Positions 42,393 to 51,241 of a DNA stretch of 64,000 bases are shown here, in pieces. This stretch comes from Arthrobacter sp. Leaf337 (GTDB lineage Bacteria > Actinomycetota > Actinomycetes > Actinomycetales > Micrococcaceae): assembly GCF_001423745.1 (NCBI RefSeq), contig NZ_LMPC01000029.1, forward strand, positions 168,089-232,088, written 5' to 3'. The position numbers were made by a program, and so were the translations under genes. The notes beneath the pieces were generated by a model, which worked only from the letters and a program-made list of their open reading frames with translations, did no database searches and was not told the DNA's origin. How positions within the stretch are numbered: the stretch's first letter is position 1; the number at the start of each line of letters is the position of its first letter.

Positions 42393-43616
42393 ATGCAGAG
42401 CACTGAATCCACGCCCCGGACCGACGGGCCCCTGGCGGGCTACCTCGTGGTGGACCTGAGCCGAGCCTTGGCGGGCCCGCACGCAGGCATGATGCTGGCT
42501 GACCTCGGCGCCCGGGTCATCAAGGTGGAAAACCCCGGCACCGGAGACGACACCCGCGGCTGGGGTCCCCCCTTTGTAGGTCCCGACGACGACCCGCAGG
42601 CGACGTACTTCCTGTCCTGCAACCGCAACAAGGAGTCCATCGCCTTGGACCTGAAGAACGACGACGGGCGGACAGTGCTGCGCGAACTGCTGGAACGCGC
42701 CGACGTCGTCATCGAGAACTTCCGCCCCGGCGTGCTGGACCGGCTGGGCTTCTCCGCCGCGGAAATGCACGCCCTGAACCCGGCACTGGTGATCCTGTCC
42801 ATCACCGGCTTCGGGCATGACGGGCCGGAATCCCGGCGCAGCGGCTACGACCAGATCCTGCAGGGCGAGACCGGGCTGATGTCCCTCACCGGCTCCGGAC
42901 CGGACGACCCCCAGCGGGTGGGCGTTCCGATCGCTGATCTCCTGTCCGGCATGTACGGCGCGTTCGGCACCCTGGCGGCCTTGCTGCAGCGCGAACGGAC
43001 CGGGCAGGGACAGATCGTGCGCACCTCACTGCTCGCGGCCCTTATCGGGGTGCACGCCTTCCAAGGCACCAGGGCTACAGTCGCCGGTGAAATTCCGAAG
43101 GCCCAGGGCAACCACCACCCCTCCATCGCTCCCTACGGACTGTTCCACTGCCGGCAGGGCCGCGTCCAGATCAGCGTGGGCAGCGAAAAGCTGTGGAACA
43201 CGTTCGCTTCCACCTTCGGAATCGACGGCTCGCGGCCCGAGTTCGCCAGCAACGCGGACCGGGTGCGCAACCGCGAGAAGGTCATCGAGGAAGTGGAGAA
43301 CGCGTTCTCCGATTACGGGGCCGAGGAGCTGCTCACCAAACTCAACGACGCCGGCATCCCGGCCGGCAAGGTCCGCACCCTGGACGAGGTCTACGCCTGG
43401 GAGCAGGTCCATTCGCAGGGTCTGGTGATCGACGTCGAGCACAAGCTCCTGGGCACCGTAAGCCTGCCCGGTCCGCCGCTGCGGTTCTTCAGCGCTGCCG
43501 ACACCGCTGAAACGACCCTCACTACCCACACGGCCCCGCCGCTGCTCGACCAGGACGGCGATCAGATCCGGCAGTGGCTGGGACTGGACGCCGGCGCGAA
43601 GCAGGAGGGGCGGTGA
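42393..43616 (+). CDS. class III (CaiB/BaiF) CoA-transferase
   Basis: The 407-residue protein is a family III CoA-transferase. The start motif DLSRALAGPHAGMMLADLGARVIKVE and the catalytic Asp in SGYDQILQGETGL are intact. These enzymes move CoA between carboxylates, often using succinyl-CoA or acetyl-CoA. Next to a malonate carrier it most simply makes malonyl-CoA, replacing the usual malonyl-CoA synthetase MatB; this is inference. I chose ATG 42393 with AGAAGGA upstream; an ATG 21 bp earlier has no such site. It overlaps the next gene by GTGA. Confidence 0.88.
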   Translation: MQSTESTPRTDGPLAGYLVVDLSRALAGPHAGMMLADLGARVIKVENPGTGDDTRGWGPPFVGPDDDPQATYFLSCNRNKESIALDLKNDDGRTVLRELLERADVVIENFRPGVLDRLGFSAAEMHALNPALVILSITGFGHDGPESRRSGYDQILQGETGLMSLTGSGPDDPQRVGVPIADLLSGMYGAFGTLAALLQRERTGQGQIVRTSLLAALIGVHAFQGTRATVAGEIPKAQGNHHPSIAPYGLFHCRQGRVQISVGSEKLWNTFASTFGIDGSRPEFASNADRVRNREKVIEEVENAFSDYGAEELLTKLNDAGIPAGKVRTLDEVYAWEQVHSQGLVIDVEHKLLGTVSLPGPPLRFFSAADTAETTLTTHTAPPLLDQDGDQIRQWLGLDAGAKQEGR

Positions 43617-45151
43617 CCATGCTGACAGAACAGAAAGCCAGGCACCTGGACGCCGCCGGACTCATCGCGGCCGTGCTGGACGCGGGTTCCTACCGGAGCT
43701 GGGACGCGCCGGTTGTTGACCCCGATCCCGGCCCCGAGTACCGGGAGGAACTGGCAGCTGCCCGCGCCAAGACAGGCGTGGACGAGTCCGTCCTCACCGG
43801 CGAAGGCCGCATCCGGGGCCGGCGCGTAGCCGTGATCGTCAGCGAGTTCCGATTCCTCGCCGGTTCCATCGGCCTCGCCGCCGCTGAACGCATCGTCACC
43901 GCCGTCGAACGGGCCACGCGTGAGGGACTGCCGCTTCTGGCGGGACCTGCGTCCGGCGGCACGCGCATGCAGGAAGGCACCATCGCCTTCCTGTCCATGG
44001 TGAAAATCAGCGCGGCCGTCCGCGCCCACCGCCAGGCCGGGCTGCCCTACCTCGTGTACCTGCGGCACCCCACCACGGGAGGGGTCATGGCGTCCTGGGG
44101 ATCGCTCGGCCACATTACCGTGGCCGAGCCCGGGGCCCTGCTCGGCTTCCTCGGGCCGCGGGTCTATGAGGCCCTCTACGGTGCGCCGTTTCCGGAGAAC
44201 GTCCAGGTGGCCGAGAACCTGTTCGACAAGGGCCTGGTCGATGCGGTGGTCCCGCCCTGGCAACTGTCCGACGTCGTGGACCGCGCCCTGAGCATGGTGG
44301 TCCCGGGCGCGCACCCGCGGCCTGCGCCGCCCCGCACGCTCGCCGTCAAAGCGTCCGACGCCGGTGCCTGGGAATCGATCGAAATCTCCCGGAACCCGCG
44401 CCGTCCGGACCTCCGCCAGTTGCTCGCCTACGGCGCCCGCGATGTGCTGCCCCTCAACGGCACCGGGCAGGGGGAAAAGGACCCCGGGCTGCAGCTTGCC
44501 CTGGCGCGATTCGGCCAGGAATCCTGCGTGGTCATCGGCCACACCCGGCCCAGGCCCTCCCAGCAGACGGCGATGGGACCGGCGTCGCTCCGGGAAGCCC
44601 GCCGCGGCATGCGCCTGGCCGAGGAACTGGGGCTGCCGCTGTTGACAGTCATTGACACAGGCGGCGCGGCGCTGTCGAAGGAGGCCGAGGAAGGCGGGCT
44701 GGCCGGGGAGATTGCCCGGTCACTGCATGACATGATCGGGCTGAACTCCCCCACCGTTTCAGTCCTGCTCGGCCAAGGGGCGGGAGGCGGGGCGTTGGCA
44801 CTTCTGCCCGCAGACCGCACCATCGCCGCCCAGCACGCGTGGCTGTCCCCGCTGCCGCCCGAAGGCGCCAGCGCCATCGTCCATCGGAGCACCGATTTCG
44901 CCCCGGCCATGTCCGCAGCGCAGGGCGTCAACGTTGCAGCCCTCTACACCAACGCCCTGGTGGAACACATCGTGGACGAACGCGGCAACGCAGCACACGG
45001 GGACGCGGCCTCGGAAGCACGAGCATTCTGCCAGCGCATGGGACAGGCCATCGAATACGAGCTCGCCACCTTGTCGGCCACCGGGATTGGCGAGCTGCTG
45101 ACGCGGCGGCAGGCAAAGTACCGGAACCTGGGCAGCATCATCGCCGGGTGA
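43613..45151 (+). CDS. carboxyltransferase-domain protein, AccD-AccA fusion type
   Basis: The ~512-residue protein has an AccD-like crotonase-fold half (to about 230, with ASGGTRMQEG and HPTTGGVMASWG) and an AccA-like half (about 240-505, with VIDTGGAALSKEAEEGGLAGEIA and GQGAGGGALAL). The AccD C4 zinc ribbon is missing. It resembles the mycobacterial AccD3 type. No biotin carrier or carboxylase gene is nearby. With a malonate carrier and CoA-transferase, a malonyl-CoA decarboxylase or transcarboxylase role is plausible. The GTG at 43613 overlaps the prior stop; ATG 43619 is an equally good start, with AGGAGG serving both. Confidence 0.8.
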   Translation: MTMLTEQKARHLDAAGLIAAVLDAGSYRSWDAPVVDPDPGPEYREELAAARAKTGVDESVLTGEGRIRGRRVAVIVSEFRFLAGSIGLAAAERIVTAVERATREGLPLLAGPASGGTRMQEGTIAFLSMVKISAAVRAHRQAGLPYLVYLRHPTTGGVMASWGSLGHITVAEPGALLGFLGPRVYEALYGAPFPENVQVAENLFDKGLVDAVVPPWQLSDVVDRALSMVVPGAHPRPAPPRTLAVKASDAGAWESIEISRNPRRPDLRQLLAYGARDVLPLNGTGQGEKDPGLQLALARFGQESCVVIGHTRPRPSQQTAMGPASLREARRGMRLAEELGLPLLTVIDTGGAALSKEAEEGGLAGEIARSLHDMIGLNSPTVSVLLGQGAGGGALALLPADRTIAAQHAWLSPLPPEGASAIVHRSTDFAPAMSAAQGVNVAALYTNALVEHIVDERGNAAHGDAASEARAFCQRMGQAIEYELATLSATGIGELLTRRQAKYRNLGSIIAG

Positions 45152-46274
45152 TTCCCGACCGGTGGAAATCGGTCTGCCACACATCGATGTCCCGTCCGTC
45201 TCCGTCGGTGACGACGTATTCGGGCCAGCGGTCGAAGGCGGAGCAGGGATGGGAGATGCCGAAGTCCACCAGGTCTGTGACGTCCAGGCCCGTCACGCCA
45301 GTGAGGACTGCGTGGTGGTCGTAGAGGTTGCGCACCACAGCGGTTGCCCCGTCCCTCGGGGCACCGTCAGCGGTTTGGACAGCCAGGACCACCGGCAGCC
45401 CGGCGTCGTAAGGCAGGTCCCGTTTGCCGGCACCGACGACGGCGATCCCCTCCTCGGGGGTGGAGAGCACCACGGCGCGGATGGTCAGCGCGGGCATCAG
45501 TCCCAACACCGGGCTGACACCGGCGTAGGTGCCGTGATCGTGGGTGACGTAGCAGCCCGACCGGAGGATCCGCCTTGTTCCGGGCACCTGGCCGGCGTCC
45601 GGGAGGAATTCCACCACACGGTCCGGAAATGCCGATCCACCCATGGAGTAGACGGGGGCGGACGTTTCGAAGAATGGGGCGACTTCCAGGAACACCTGCC
45701 GTACGAGCCGGCAGTGCCGGTCAACCGCCGTGACGGTGTCCTCCGCACGACTGTTGGGCACCACGCCCTCGTAGCCGGCCACTCCAACGAGCCTCAGGCC
45801 GGCCGCGGCGCGGACCAGCCCGGCGAGGCGGACAGCCTCCTGAAGGGTGCGGACCCCCGTGCGCCCGCCGGGAGTCCCGACGTCGAGCATCACCTCCAGC
45901 GGAACGCCGCCATCGGCGGTGAACACCTGTGCCGCGGCGTTGATGCCCGCCTCGGAGTCCACGAAGCAGCGGATCTCACGCGCGGAATCATCGTCCAGCC
46001 AGATCCGGATGCGTGTGAGGCCGTCCCGGTCGACCACCTCATTGGCGATGAGGACATGTTGGTGCCCCCAGCCCAGGGCGGCAGCCACCTGGTCCACGGT
46101 GGCAACCGTAACGCCGACTGCTCCGGCCGCCACCTGGCGGCTGATGATCGGCGCGGACATGGTTGTTTTGACGTGCGGTGCAAGATCGACCTGGTGTTCC
46201 CGGCACCAGGACGCCATGACACGGATATTGTTTTCGAGGGCACCGGCATTGAGCCTGAGCTGCGGATAGGGCAT
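45138..46274 (-). CDS. D-serine dehydratase/D-threonine aldolase-like PLP enzyme
   Basis: The 378-residue protein is a fold-type III PLP enzyme with an alanine-racemase-like barrel. The PLP Lys is in APHVKTTM near residue 37, and the C-terminal metal site is seen in GISHPCSAFDRW (His-x-Cys). This pairing of PLP with a metal ion is typical of D-threonine aldolase and eukaryotic-type D-serine dehydratase. The exact D-amino or D-hydroxyamino acid substrate cannot be read. Its end overlaps the convergent carboxyltransferase gene by 14 bp, and its start is 53 bp from the divergent LysR gene. Confidence 0.87.
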   Translation of the reverse strand: MPYPQLRLNAGALENNIRVMASWCREHQVDLAPHVKTTMSAPIISRQVAAGAVGVTVATVDQVAAALGWGHQHVLIANEVVDRDGLTRIRIWLDDDSAREIRCFVDSEAGINAAAQVFTADGGVPLEVMLDVGTPGGRTGVRTLQEAVRLAGLVRAAAGLRLVGVAGYEGVVPNSRAEDTVTAVDRHCRLVRQVFLEVAPFFETSAPVYSMGGSAFPDRVVEFLPDAGQVPGTRRILRSGCYVTHDHGTYAGVSPVLGLMPALTIRAVVLSTPEEGIAVVGAGKRDLPYDAGLPVVLAVQTADGAPRDGATAVVRNLYDHHAVLTGVTGLDVTDLVDFGISHPCSAFDRWPEYVVTDGDGRDIDVWQTDFHRSGITRR

Positions 46275-46327
46275 GGTCGATTGTCACGGGCGTAGGCTGT
46301 CAGGACCAAATTCGCGAAAGGGCCGGA

Positions 46328-47215
46328 GTGGACACACGAAAGCTGAAGTATTTCCTGGCCGTTGTTGACCATGACGGTTTCAACCGGGCGGCAGAGCACC
46401 TCCTGATCGCCCAGCCCTCGCTGTCCCAGACCATCGCGGGACTGGAGAAGGACCTCGGCGTGCCGCTCTTCCACCGGATCGGCCGCAGGGCGGTGCTCAG
46501 CGAGGCCGGCAAGGAACTCGTCGGACCGGCACGCCTGGTAATGCGGGACCTCGATGCCGCCCAGTCCGCGGTGCAAGCGTTGCGGGGCGTGCGCAGCGGC
46601 AGGCTGGACATCATCACCATGCCCTCCCCCGGCATCGAACCCCTGACCTCGATGATCGCCCGCTTTACCAGGCTGCACCCCTCCGTCCGGCTCAACGTCA
46701 GCGCCGCGTTCACACCCGAGGGGGTCATCGAATCGGTCCGAACCGGCAGCACCGAAATCGGACTGGCCGGTTCCTCAACGCCAATCCGGGTCCCGGGGGT
46801 GCAGGTCCTGGAGCTCGAACGCCAGCCACTGATCCTGATCGTGAACCCGCAGTCCGACACGTTCAACCCGGGAACGGCGATCCAGCGGGAGGACCTGGGC
46901 GGGCACCGCCTGATCGCCAGCCAGCGCGGATCGCTGATGCGCTGGCTGGTGGACGACGCGCTGGCGCACGGCGTTAACGTGGAGATCGTCGTCGAGGTGG
47001 CCCACCGGACCTCGATCCTGCCGCTGGTACTTGCCGGAGTGGGCCATGCGGTGATGCCCTCGTCCTGGGCGCCGACGGCCCACAAGGCCGGACTGCGGAC
47101 CCTGCTCATCGAGCCTGTCTCCCACCTCGATGTTGCCATCCTGAGCCGGAAGGAAGACCTGACGCCCGCCGCCCGCGCTTTCCTGAAGGTCGCGGAGTTG
47201 CACGCCGATCAATAG
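46328..47215 (+). CDS. LysR-family regulator of the tartrate module
   Basis: The 295-residue protein has a LysR helix-turn-helix (GTG start, MDTRKLKYFLAVVDHDGFNRA, AQPSLSQTIAGLEK) and an effector domain from about residue 90 (SGRLDIITMPSPGIEP). GGAG sits just before the GTG at 46328. It lies between the divergent PLP enzyme gene and the same-strand tartrate dehydrogenase gene, so it could control both. An inverted repeat covers its stop codon and may be its downstream target site. Confidence 0.88.
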   Translation: MDTRKLKYFLAVVDHDGFNRAAEHLLIAQPSLSQTIAGLEKDLGVPLFHRIGRRAVLSEAGKELVGPARLVMRDLDAAQSAVQALRGVRSGRLDIITMPSPGIEPLTSMIARFTRLHPSVRLNVSAAFTPEGVIESVRTGSTEIGLAGSSTPIRVPGVQVLELERQPLILIVNPQSDTFNPGTAIQREDLGGHRLIASQRGSLMRWLVDDALAHGVNVEIVVEVAHRTSILPLVLAGVGHAVMPSSWAPTAHKAGLRTLLIEPVSHLDVAILSRKEDLTPAARAFLKVAELHADQ

Positions 47216-47227
47216 GCTGAGCCTATT
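47211..47227. promoter_or_regulatory. inverted repeat over the LysR stop codon
   Basis: AATAGGC (47211-47217), TGA, GCCTATT (47221-47227) is a perfect 7-bp-arm repeat. It lies 105 bp upstream of the tartrate dehydrogenase start. It could be a LysR site (ATA-N11-TAT pattern) or a weak terminator stem; there is no long T-run. Confidence 0.45.
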
Positions 47228-47331
47228 TGCCGTATCGAATCTTGGTCTTGGACGCCCAATGTGCCCAGGCCTTCTACTTGAAGAGGAAGGCAGTGTGACG
47301 CTGCTAACAGACTCAACGAGGAGGTAGGCAC

Positions 47332-48429
47332 ATGAGCGCCACCCAGAAATTCAGCATCGCTTCAATCCCCGCAGACGGAGTCGGCAAGGAAGTTGTCTCC
47401 GCCGGCCGCCGCGTCCTGGACGCCTTGGCAGCCAGCTCCAACGGCAAGTTCGCCTTCGAATGGACCGAGTTCCCCTGGGGCTGCGGCTACTACGAAAAGA
47501 CCGGCCAGATGATGGACCCCAAAGGCCTGGAAGCCCTCAAAGACTTCGATGCCATCTACTTCGGCGCCGTGGGTTGGGAGAACGTTCCGGACCACATCAG
47601 CCTCTGGGGCCTGCGCCTGAACATCACCCAGAACTTTGACCAGTGGGCCAACATCCGCCCGGTGAAGTTCCTGCCGGGCATCCAGTCCCCGCTCCGCAAG
47701 GCCGACAACACTGAACTCGACTGGATCGTCGTCCGCGAGAACAGCGAAGGCGAATACGCCGGCCTCGGCGGACGCAACCTCAGCGGCCGCGGCCCCGGCA
47801 ACGAGGTGGCCCTGCAGACTGCCCTGTTCACCGAAAAGGGCTGCGAGCGCATCATGCGCTTCGCCTTTGACCTCGCCCGGACCCGCACGGTCAAGAAGGT
47901 CTCCTCTGTCACCAAGTCCAATGCACAGCAGTACGGCATGGTCCTCTGGGACGAAACCTTCCAGCGCGTGGCCCTGGACTACCCGGACGTGGCCACCGAA
48001 AGTGTCTTGGTCGATGCCATGAGCGCCAAGTTCATCCTGCACCCCGAGGACCTCTCCGTCGTGGTCGCATCGAACCTGAACGCTGACATCCTCTCGGACC
48101 TCGGCTCGGCACTCGCGGGCAGCCTGGGACTGGCGGCCAGCGCGAACCTGAACCCGGAGCGCCGCTTCCCGTCCATGTTCGAACCGGTCCACGGTTCCGC
48201 ACCGGACATTGCCGGCAAGGGCATCAGCAACCCGATCGGCGCAATTGCCAGTGCCGCCCTGATGCTGGACCACTTCGGCCTGCATGAGGAAGCCCGTCTG
48301 GTCGAAGCCGCCATTGAGCAGACCACGGCCGCCGGACACCTGACCCGCGACGTCGGCGGCGACGCCAACACCGACGACGTCACCGAGGCAATCATCGAAG
48401 CCCTCACCCACACCCTGGCTGCCGTCTAG
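47332..48429 (+). CDS. tartrate dehydrogenase/decarboxylase (D-malate dehydrogenase family)
   Basis: The 365-residue protein belongs to the isocitrate/isopropylmalate dehydrogenase family. Visible features are WIVVRENSEGEYAG (substrate Arg), the Lys region VTKSNAQQYGM, the Asp metal site SNLNADILSDLGS and the NAD loop FEPVHGSAPDIAGKGISNPIG. TtuC-type members oxidise tartrate, decarboxylate meso-tartrate to D-glycerate, and act on D-malate. A glycerate kinase two genes on supports the tartrate route. GAGGAGGT gives a strong ribosome site. Plain D-malate dehydrogenase is the main alternative. Confidence 0.87.
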   Translation: MSATQKFSIASIPADGVGKEVVSAGRRVLDALAASSNGKFAFEWTEFPWGCGYYEKTGQMMDPKGLEALKDFDAIYFGAVGWENVPDHISLWGLRLNITQNFDQWANIRPVKFLPGIQSPLRKADNTELDWIVVRENSEGEYAGLGGRNLSGRGPGNEVALQTALFTEKGCERIMRFAFDLARTRTVKKVSSVTKSNAQQYGMVLWDETFQRVALDYPDVATESVLVDAMSAKFILHPEDLSVVVASNLNADILSDLGSALAGSLGLAASANLNPERRFPSMFEPVHGSAPDIAGKGISNPIGAIASAALMLDHFGLHEEARLVEAAIEQTTAAGHLTRDVGGDANTDDVTEAIIEALTHTLAAV

Positions 48430-48477
48430 CCAGAACGCGCGACCAGCCGGCCCAGTCCCGGCGGTCAAACACGGCCC

Positions 48478-48517
48478 GGAATGGACGGCGGTTCAACACA
48501 CCGCCGCCGTCCATTCC
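48478..48517 (+). other. strong hairpin between dehydrogenase and symporter genes
   Basis: GGAATGGACGGCGG (48478-48491) and CCGCCGTCCATTCC (48504-48517) are exact 14-bp inverse complements with a 12-nt loop. No T-run follows. Placed 48 bp after the dehydrogenase stop and 56 bp before the symporter start, it may stabilise the upstream mRNA or lower read-through within the operon. Confidence 0.7.
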
Positions 48518-48573
48518 GTCGTGCCCCCAACATCAAGCACCCTCCAGCTACATTCCACAACGAGGTAGGAATC

Positions 48574-50061
48574 ATGGAACACATCACCACCGCCGGCGCT
48601 GCGGCCCCAGCCAAGAAGCAGTCAGCGAAGGAAAAGCCACAAAAGACCCGCTGGTACCGGCAGCTGTACTTCTGGGTACTGACAGCCATCCTCATCGGCA
48701 TCCTCGTCGGCTGGCTCGCACCCACCGTCGGCATCGCCATGGAACCCATCGGCACCACCTTCGTGAACTCGATGAAGATGCTCATCGGCCCGATCGTGTT
48801 CCTGACCATCGTCGGCGGCATCGCCAGCGTCGCGGACCTCAAAAAAGTCGGCATGACAGGGCTGAAGGCCCTCACGTACTTCCAGGTCGGCACCATCTTC
48901 GCGATGATCTTCGGCCTGGTCGCCATCAACATCTTCCGGCTCGGCGACGGCGTCAACGCGGACGCCAGCAGCATCAAGACCTCGGACTCCGCAGCCAAAC
49001 TCATCGACGCCGGCGCCCACCAGGAATGGTGGCAGTTCCTCACCCACATCATTCCCAACAGCATCATCGGGCCCTTCGTTGAAGGCGACATCCTCCAGAT
49101 CATCTTCATCGCCGTCGTCTTCGGCATCGCCCTGAACGCCATGGGCAAGGTCGGCGCCCCGGTCCTGGACGGCGTGCAGCGCCTGACCGGGGTCATGTTC
49201 AAGATCCTGGGCTTCATCATGAAAGCCGCCCCGATCGGAGCCTTCGGTGCGATGGCCTACGCCGTGGGTAAGTACGGCGTCTCCTCCCTGACCAGCATGG
49301 GCGGCCTGATCGCCCTCTTCTACGTCACGTCCATCCTTTTCGTGGTCGTGATTCTGGGATCCGTCATGGCCTTCCTGAAGCTGAACATCTTCACGATGAT
49401 CCGCCACCTCAAAGAGGAATACATGCTCATCCTGGGCACCTCCACCGCCGAACCGGCCCTCCCGGGACTGATGCGCAAGCTCGAGCACGCCGGCGTCAAG
49501 AAGGAAACGGTCGGGCTGGTTGTCCCCACCGGCTACAGCTTCAACCTCGACGGCGCCGCGATCTACCTCTCCCTCGCCGCCCTCTACATCGCCCAGGCCA
49601 CCAACACCGACCTGACCATCGGCCAGCAGCTCGGGCTCCTTGCAGTCATGCTGCTGACCTCCAAGGGCGCGGCGGGCGTCGCCGGTGGCGGCTTCATCGC
49701 CCTGACCGCCACCCTCACCACCATCGGCACCATCCCGGCGGCCGGCATCATGCTCATCTTCGGCATCGACAAGTTCATGTCCGAATGCCGGGCCCTCGTG
49801 AACTTCACCGGCAACGCCGTCGCCACCCTCTTCATCGCCTGGTGGGACCGTACCCTGGATGCGGACCGCGCCCGCCGGGTCTTCGCCGGCGAAACCGTTG
49901 AGCCTATGCCCGCCGAGGACCCCATCCACCTCGATGAAGTCACGGACCTCGACGACGACCTCACCGAATACGGCCACCATGCGCCCAGGCACACTGGCGA
50001 CGTGAACGCCGCCGACGTGAATGCTGCCGACCGCCGTCCCGCCTACTCGGAATCCATCTGA
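48574..50061 (+). CDS. DctA/glutamate-type dicarboxylate:cation symporter
   Basis: The 495-residue membrane protein is a DAACS-family symporter. Typical segments are LIGPIVFLTIVGGIAS (TM2), the re-entrant loop LILGTSTAEPALPGLMRKLE, PTGYSFNLDGAAIYLSLAALY (TM7) and LTSKGAAGVAGGGFIALTATL (hairpin 2). It would carry tartrate, malate or succinate with H+ or Na+. The hydrophilic C-terminal ~70 residues include a short DVNAA repeat. GAGGTAGGAATC precedes ATG 48574; an upstream in-frame extension covers the hairpin and is rejected. It is 1 bp from the glycerate kinase start. Confidence 0.9.
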   Translation: MEHITTAGAAAPAKKQSAKEKPQKTRWYRQLYFWVLTAILIGILVGWLAPTVGIAMEPIGTTFVNSMKMLIGPIVFLTIVGGIASVADLKKVGMTGLKALTYFQVGTIFAMIFGLVAINIFRLGDGVNADASSIKTSDSAAKLIDAGAHQEWWQFLTHIIPNSIIGPFVEGDILQIIFIAVVFGIALNAMGKVGAPVLDGVQRLTGVMFKILGFIMKAAPIGAFGAMAYAVGKYGVSSLTSMGGLIALFYVTSILFVVVILGSVMAFLKLNIFTMIRHLKEEYMLILGTSTAEPALPGLMRKLEHAGVKKETVGLVVPTGYSFNLDGAAIYLSLAALYIAQATNTDLTIGQQLGLLAVMLLTSKGAAGVAGGGFIALTATLTTIGTIPAAGIMLIFGIDKFMSECRALVNFTGNAVATLFIAWWDRTLDADRARRVFAGETVEPMPAEDPIHLDEVTDLDDDLTEYGHHAPRHTGDVNAADVNAADRRPAYSESI

Positions 50062-50062
50062 C

Positions 50063-51217
50063 ATGACCAACGCAACCGCCCCGAAGACCGTGCGAACGCT
50101 TATCGCTCCCGACAAGTTCAAAGGCAGCCTCACTGCCGGCGAGGTGGCCGACGCCCTGGCGGCCGGGCTGCGTGCCTCGGCCGGGGCGGGGGTTGGGACG
50201 GTCCACTGCGAACTGCTCCCGCTGGCTGACGGAGGTGACGGCAGTGTCGACGCCGCCGTCGCCTCCGGCTTCACCCGGCGCCAGTACACGGTGGCGGGGC
50301 CCACCGGCCAGCACGTTCCGGCCAGCATCGCGTTCGACGGCGTCACCGCCGTCGTCGAGGTCGCCAACACCTGCGGCCTCGGGCTCCTGCCCGGCGGCAG
50401 GCTGGAGCCGCTGGATGCTTCCAGTAGGGGCTTCGGCGAAGCAATCCTGTTTGCCCTCAGCCTGAACCCGGCCAGAATCGTGCTGGCCCTTGGCGGGAGC
50501 GCCAGCACCGACGGCGGCATGGGAATGCTCACTGCCCTCGGATTCAGCTTCCGTGACGCGGAGGGCCGGCTGCTTTACGGCAGCGGCCGGGCGCTGGACC
50601 GCATCCATTCCGTCCACCGGACCGCACTCCCCGAACTGGCGGACACCGAGCTCATCGTCGCCAGCGATGTCCACAATCCGTTGCTCGGCGCCCAGGGCAC
50701 GCCGGCAGTCTTCGGCCCCCAGAAGGGTGCCGGACCTGACGACGTCGCTTTGCTCGACAAGGGCCTGGCGCACTTCGTCCGCAAGATGGCCGACGCCGGA
50801 TTCGAGGACGCCGCGTCCCAGGCCACGCATGAAGGGGCCGGAAGTGCCGGAGGAATCGGCTACGCCTGCCTGCTGCTGGGAGCCAAGCAGGTGTCCGGGG
50901 CGGACTACTTCCTGGATCTGCTGGACTTCAACTCCCGCAAGGAGCACTGCGACGTCGTCATCACCGGCGAGGGAAGCATCGACGAACAGACCCTGGCCGG
51001 GAAGCTGCCCGCCGCCGTCGCCCGCCGCTCGGGAACCCGGCCGATCATCGCCGTCGCAGGACGCTCGCTCCTCCCGCCGGAGCGGTGGCCGGAAATGGCC
51101 CTGGCCCGGGTCTACACGCTGGCCGACTACACCGACCAGGACTCTTCGAAGGACCCCGGGCTTTCGGCAGCGCTGCTCCGCCGGATCGGACAGGACATCG
51201 GCGCGACGCTGCTGTAA
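50063..51217 (+). CDS. glycerate kinase
   Basis: The 384-residue protein is a GarK/GlxK-type (class II) glycerate kinase: APDKFKGSLTAGEVADAL near residue 15, LPLADGGDGS, LALGGSASTDGGMGML and VITGEGSIDEQTLAGK. It phosphorylates D-glycerate to 2-phosphoglycerate, linking to glycolysis. Placed directly after tartrate dehydrogenase and a dicarboxylate symporter, it completes a tartrate to 2-phosphoglycerate route. It starts one base after the symporter stop and is the last gene of the unit; the next gene is convergent. Confidence 0.92.
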   Translation: MTNATAPKTVRTLIAPDKFKGSLTAGEVADALAAGLRASAGAGVGTVHCELLPLADGGDGSVDAAVASGFTRRQYTVAGPTGQHVPASIAFDGVTAVVEVANTCGLGLLPGGRLEPLDASSRGFGEAILFALSLNPARIVLALGGSASTDGGMGMLTALGFSFRDAEGRLLYGSGRALDRIHSVHRTALPELADTELIVASDVHNPLLGAQGTPAVFGPQKGAGPDDVALLDKGLAHFVRKMADAGFEDAASQATHEGAGSAGGIGYACLLLGAKQVSGADYFLDLLDFNSRKEHCDVVITGEGSIDEQTLAGKLPAAVARRSGTRPIIAVAGRSLLPPERWPEMALARVYTLADYTDQDSSKDPGLSAALLRRIGQDIGATLL

Positions 51218-51241
51218 CGCCGTTCCGACCGGTGCCGCGGG

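Noticed and set aside
40922-45151. Classical malonate decarboxylase (Mdc) operon
   Set aside because: No acyl-carrier subunit, MdcA, holo-ACP synthase or MdcH-type genes are present.
47362-48468. 368-codon frame antisense to tartrate dehydrogenase
   Set aside because: Shadow of a conserved dehydrogenase; no start signal or motif.
48622-50532. 636-codon open frame antisense to the dicarboxylate symporter and glycerate kinase
   Set aside because: Shadow of two conserved genes; Asp/Glu/Gly-rich with no ribosome site or motif.
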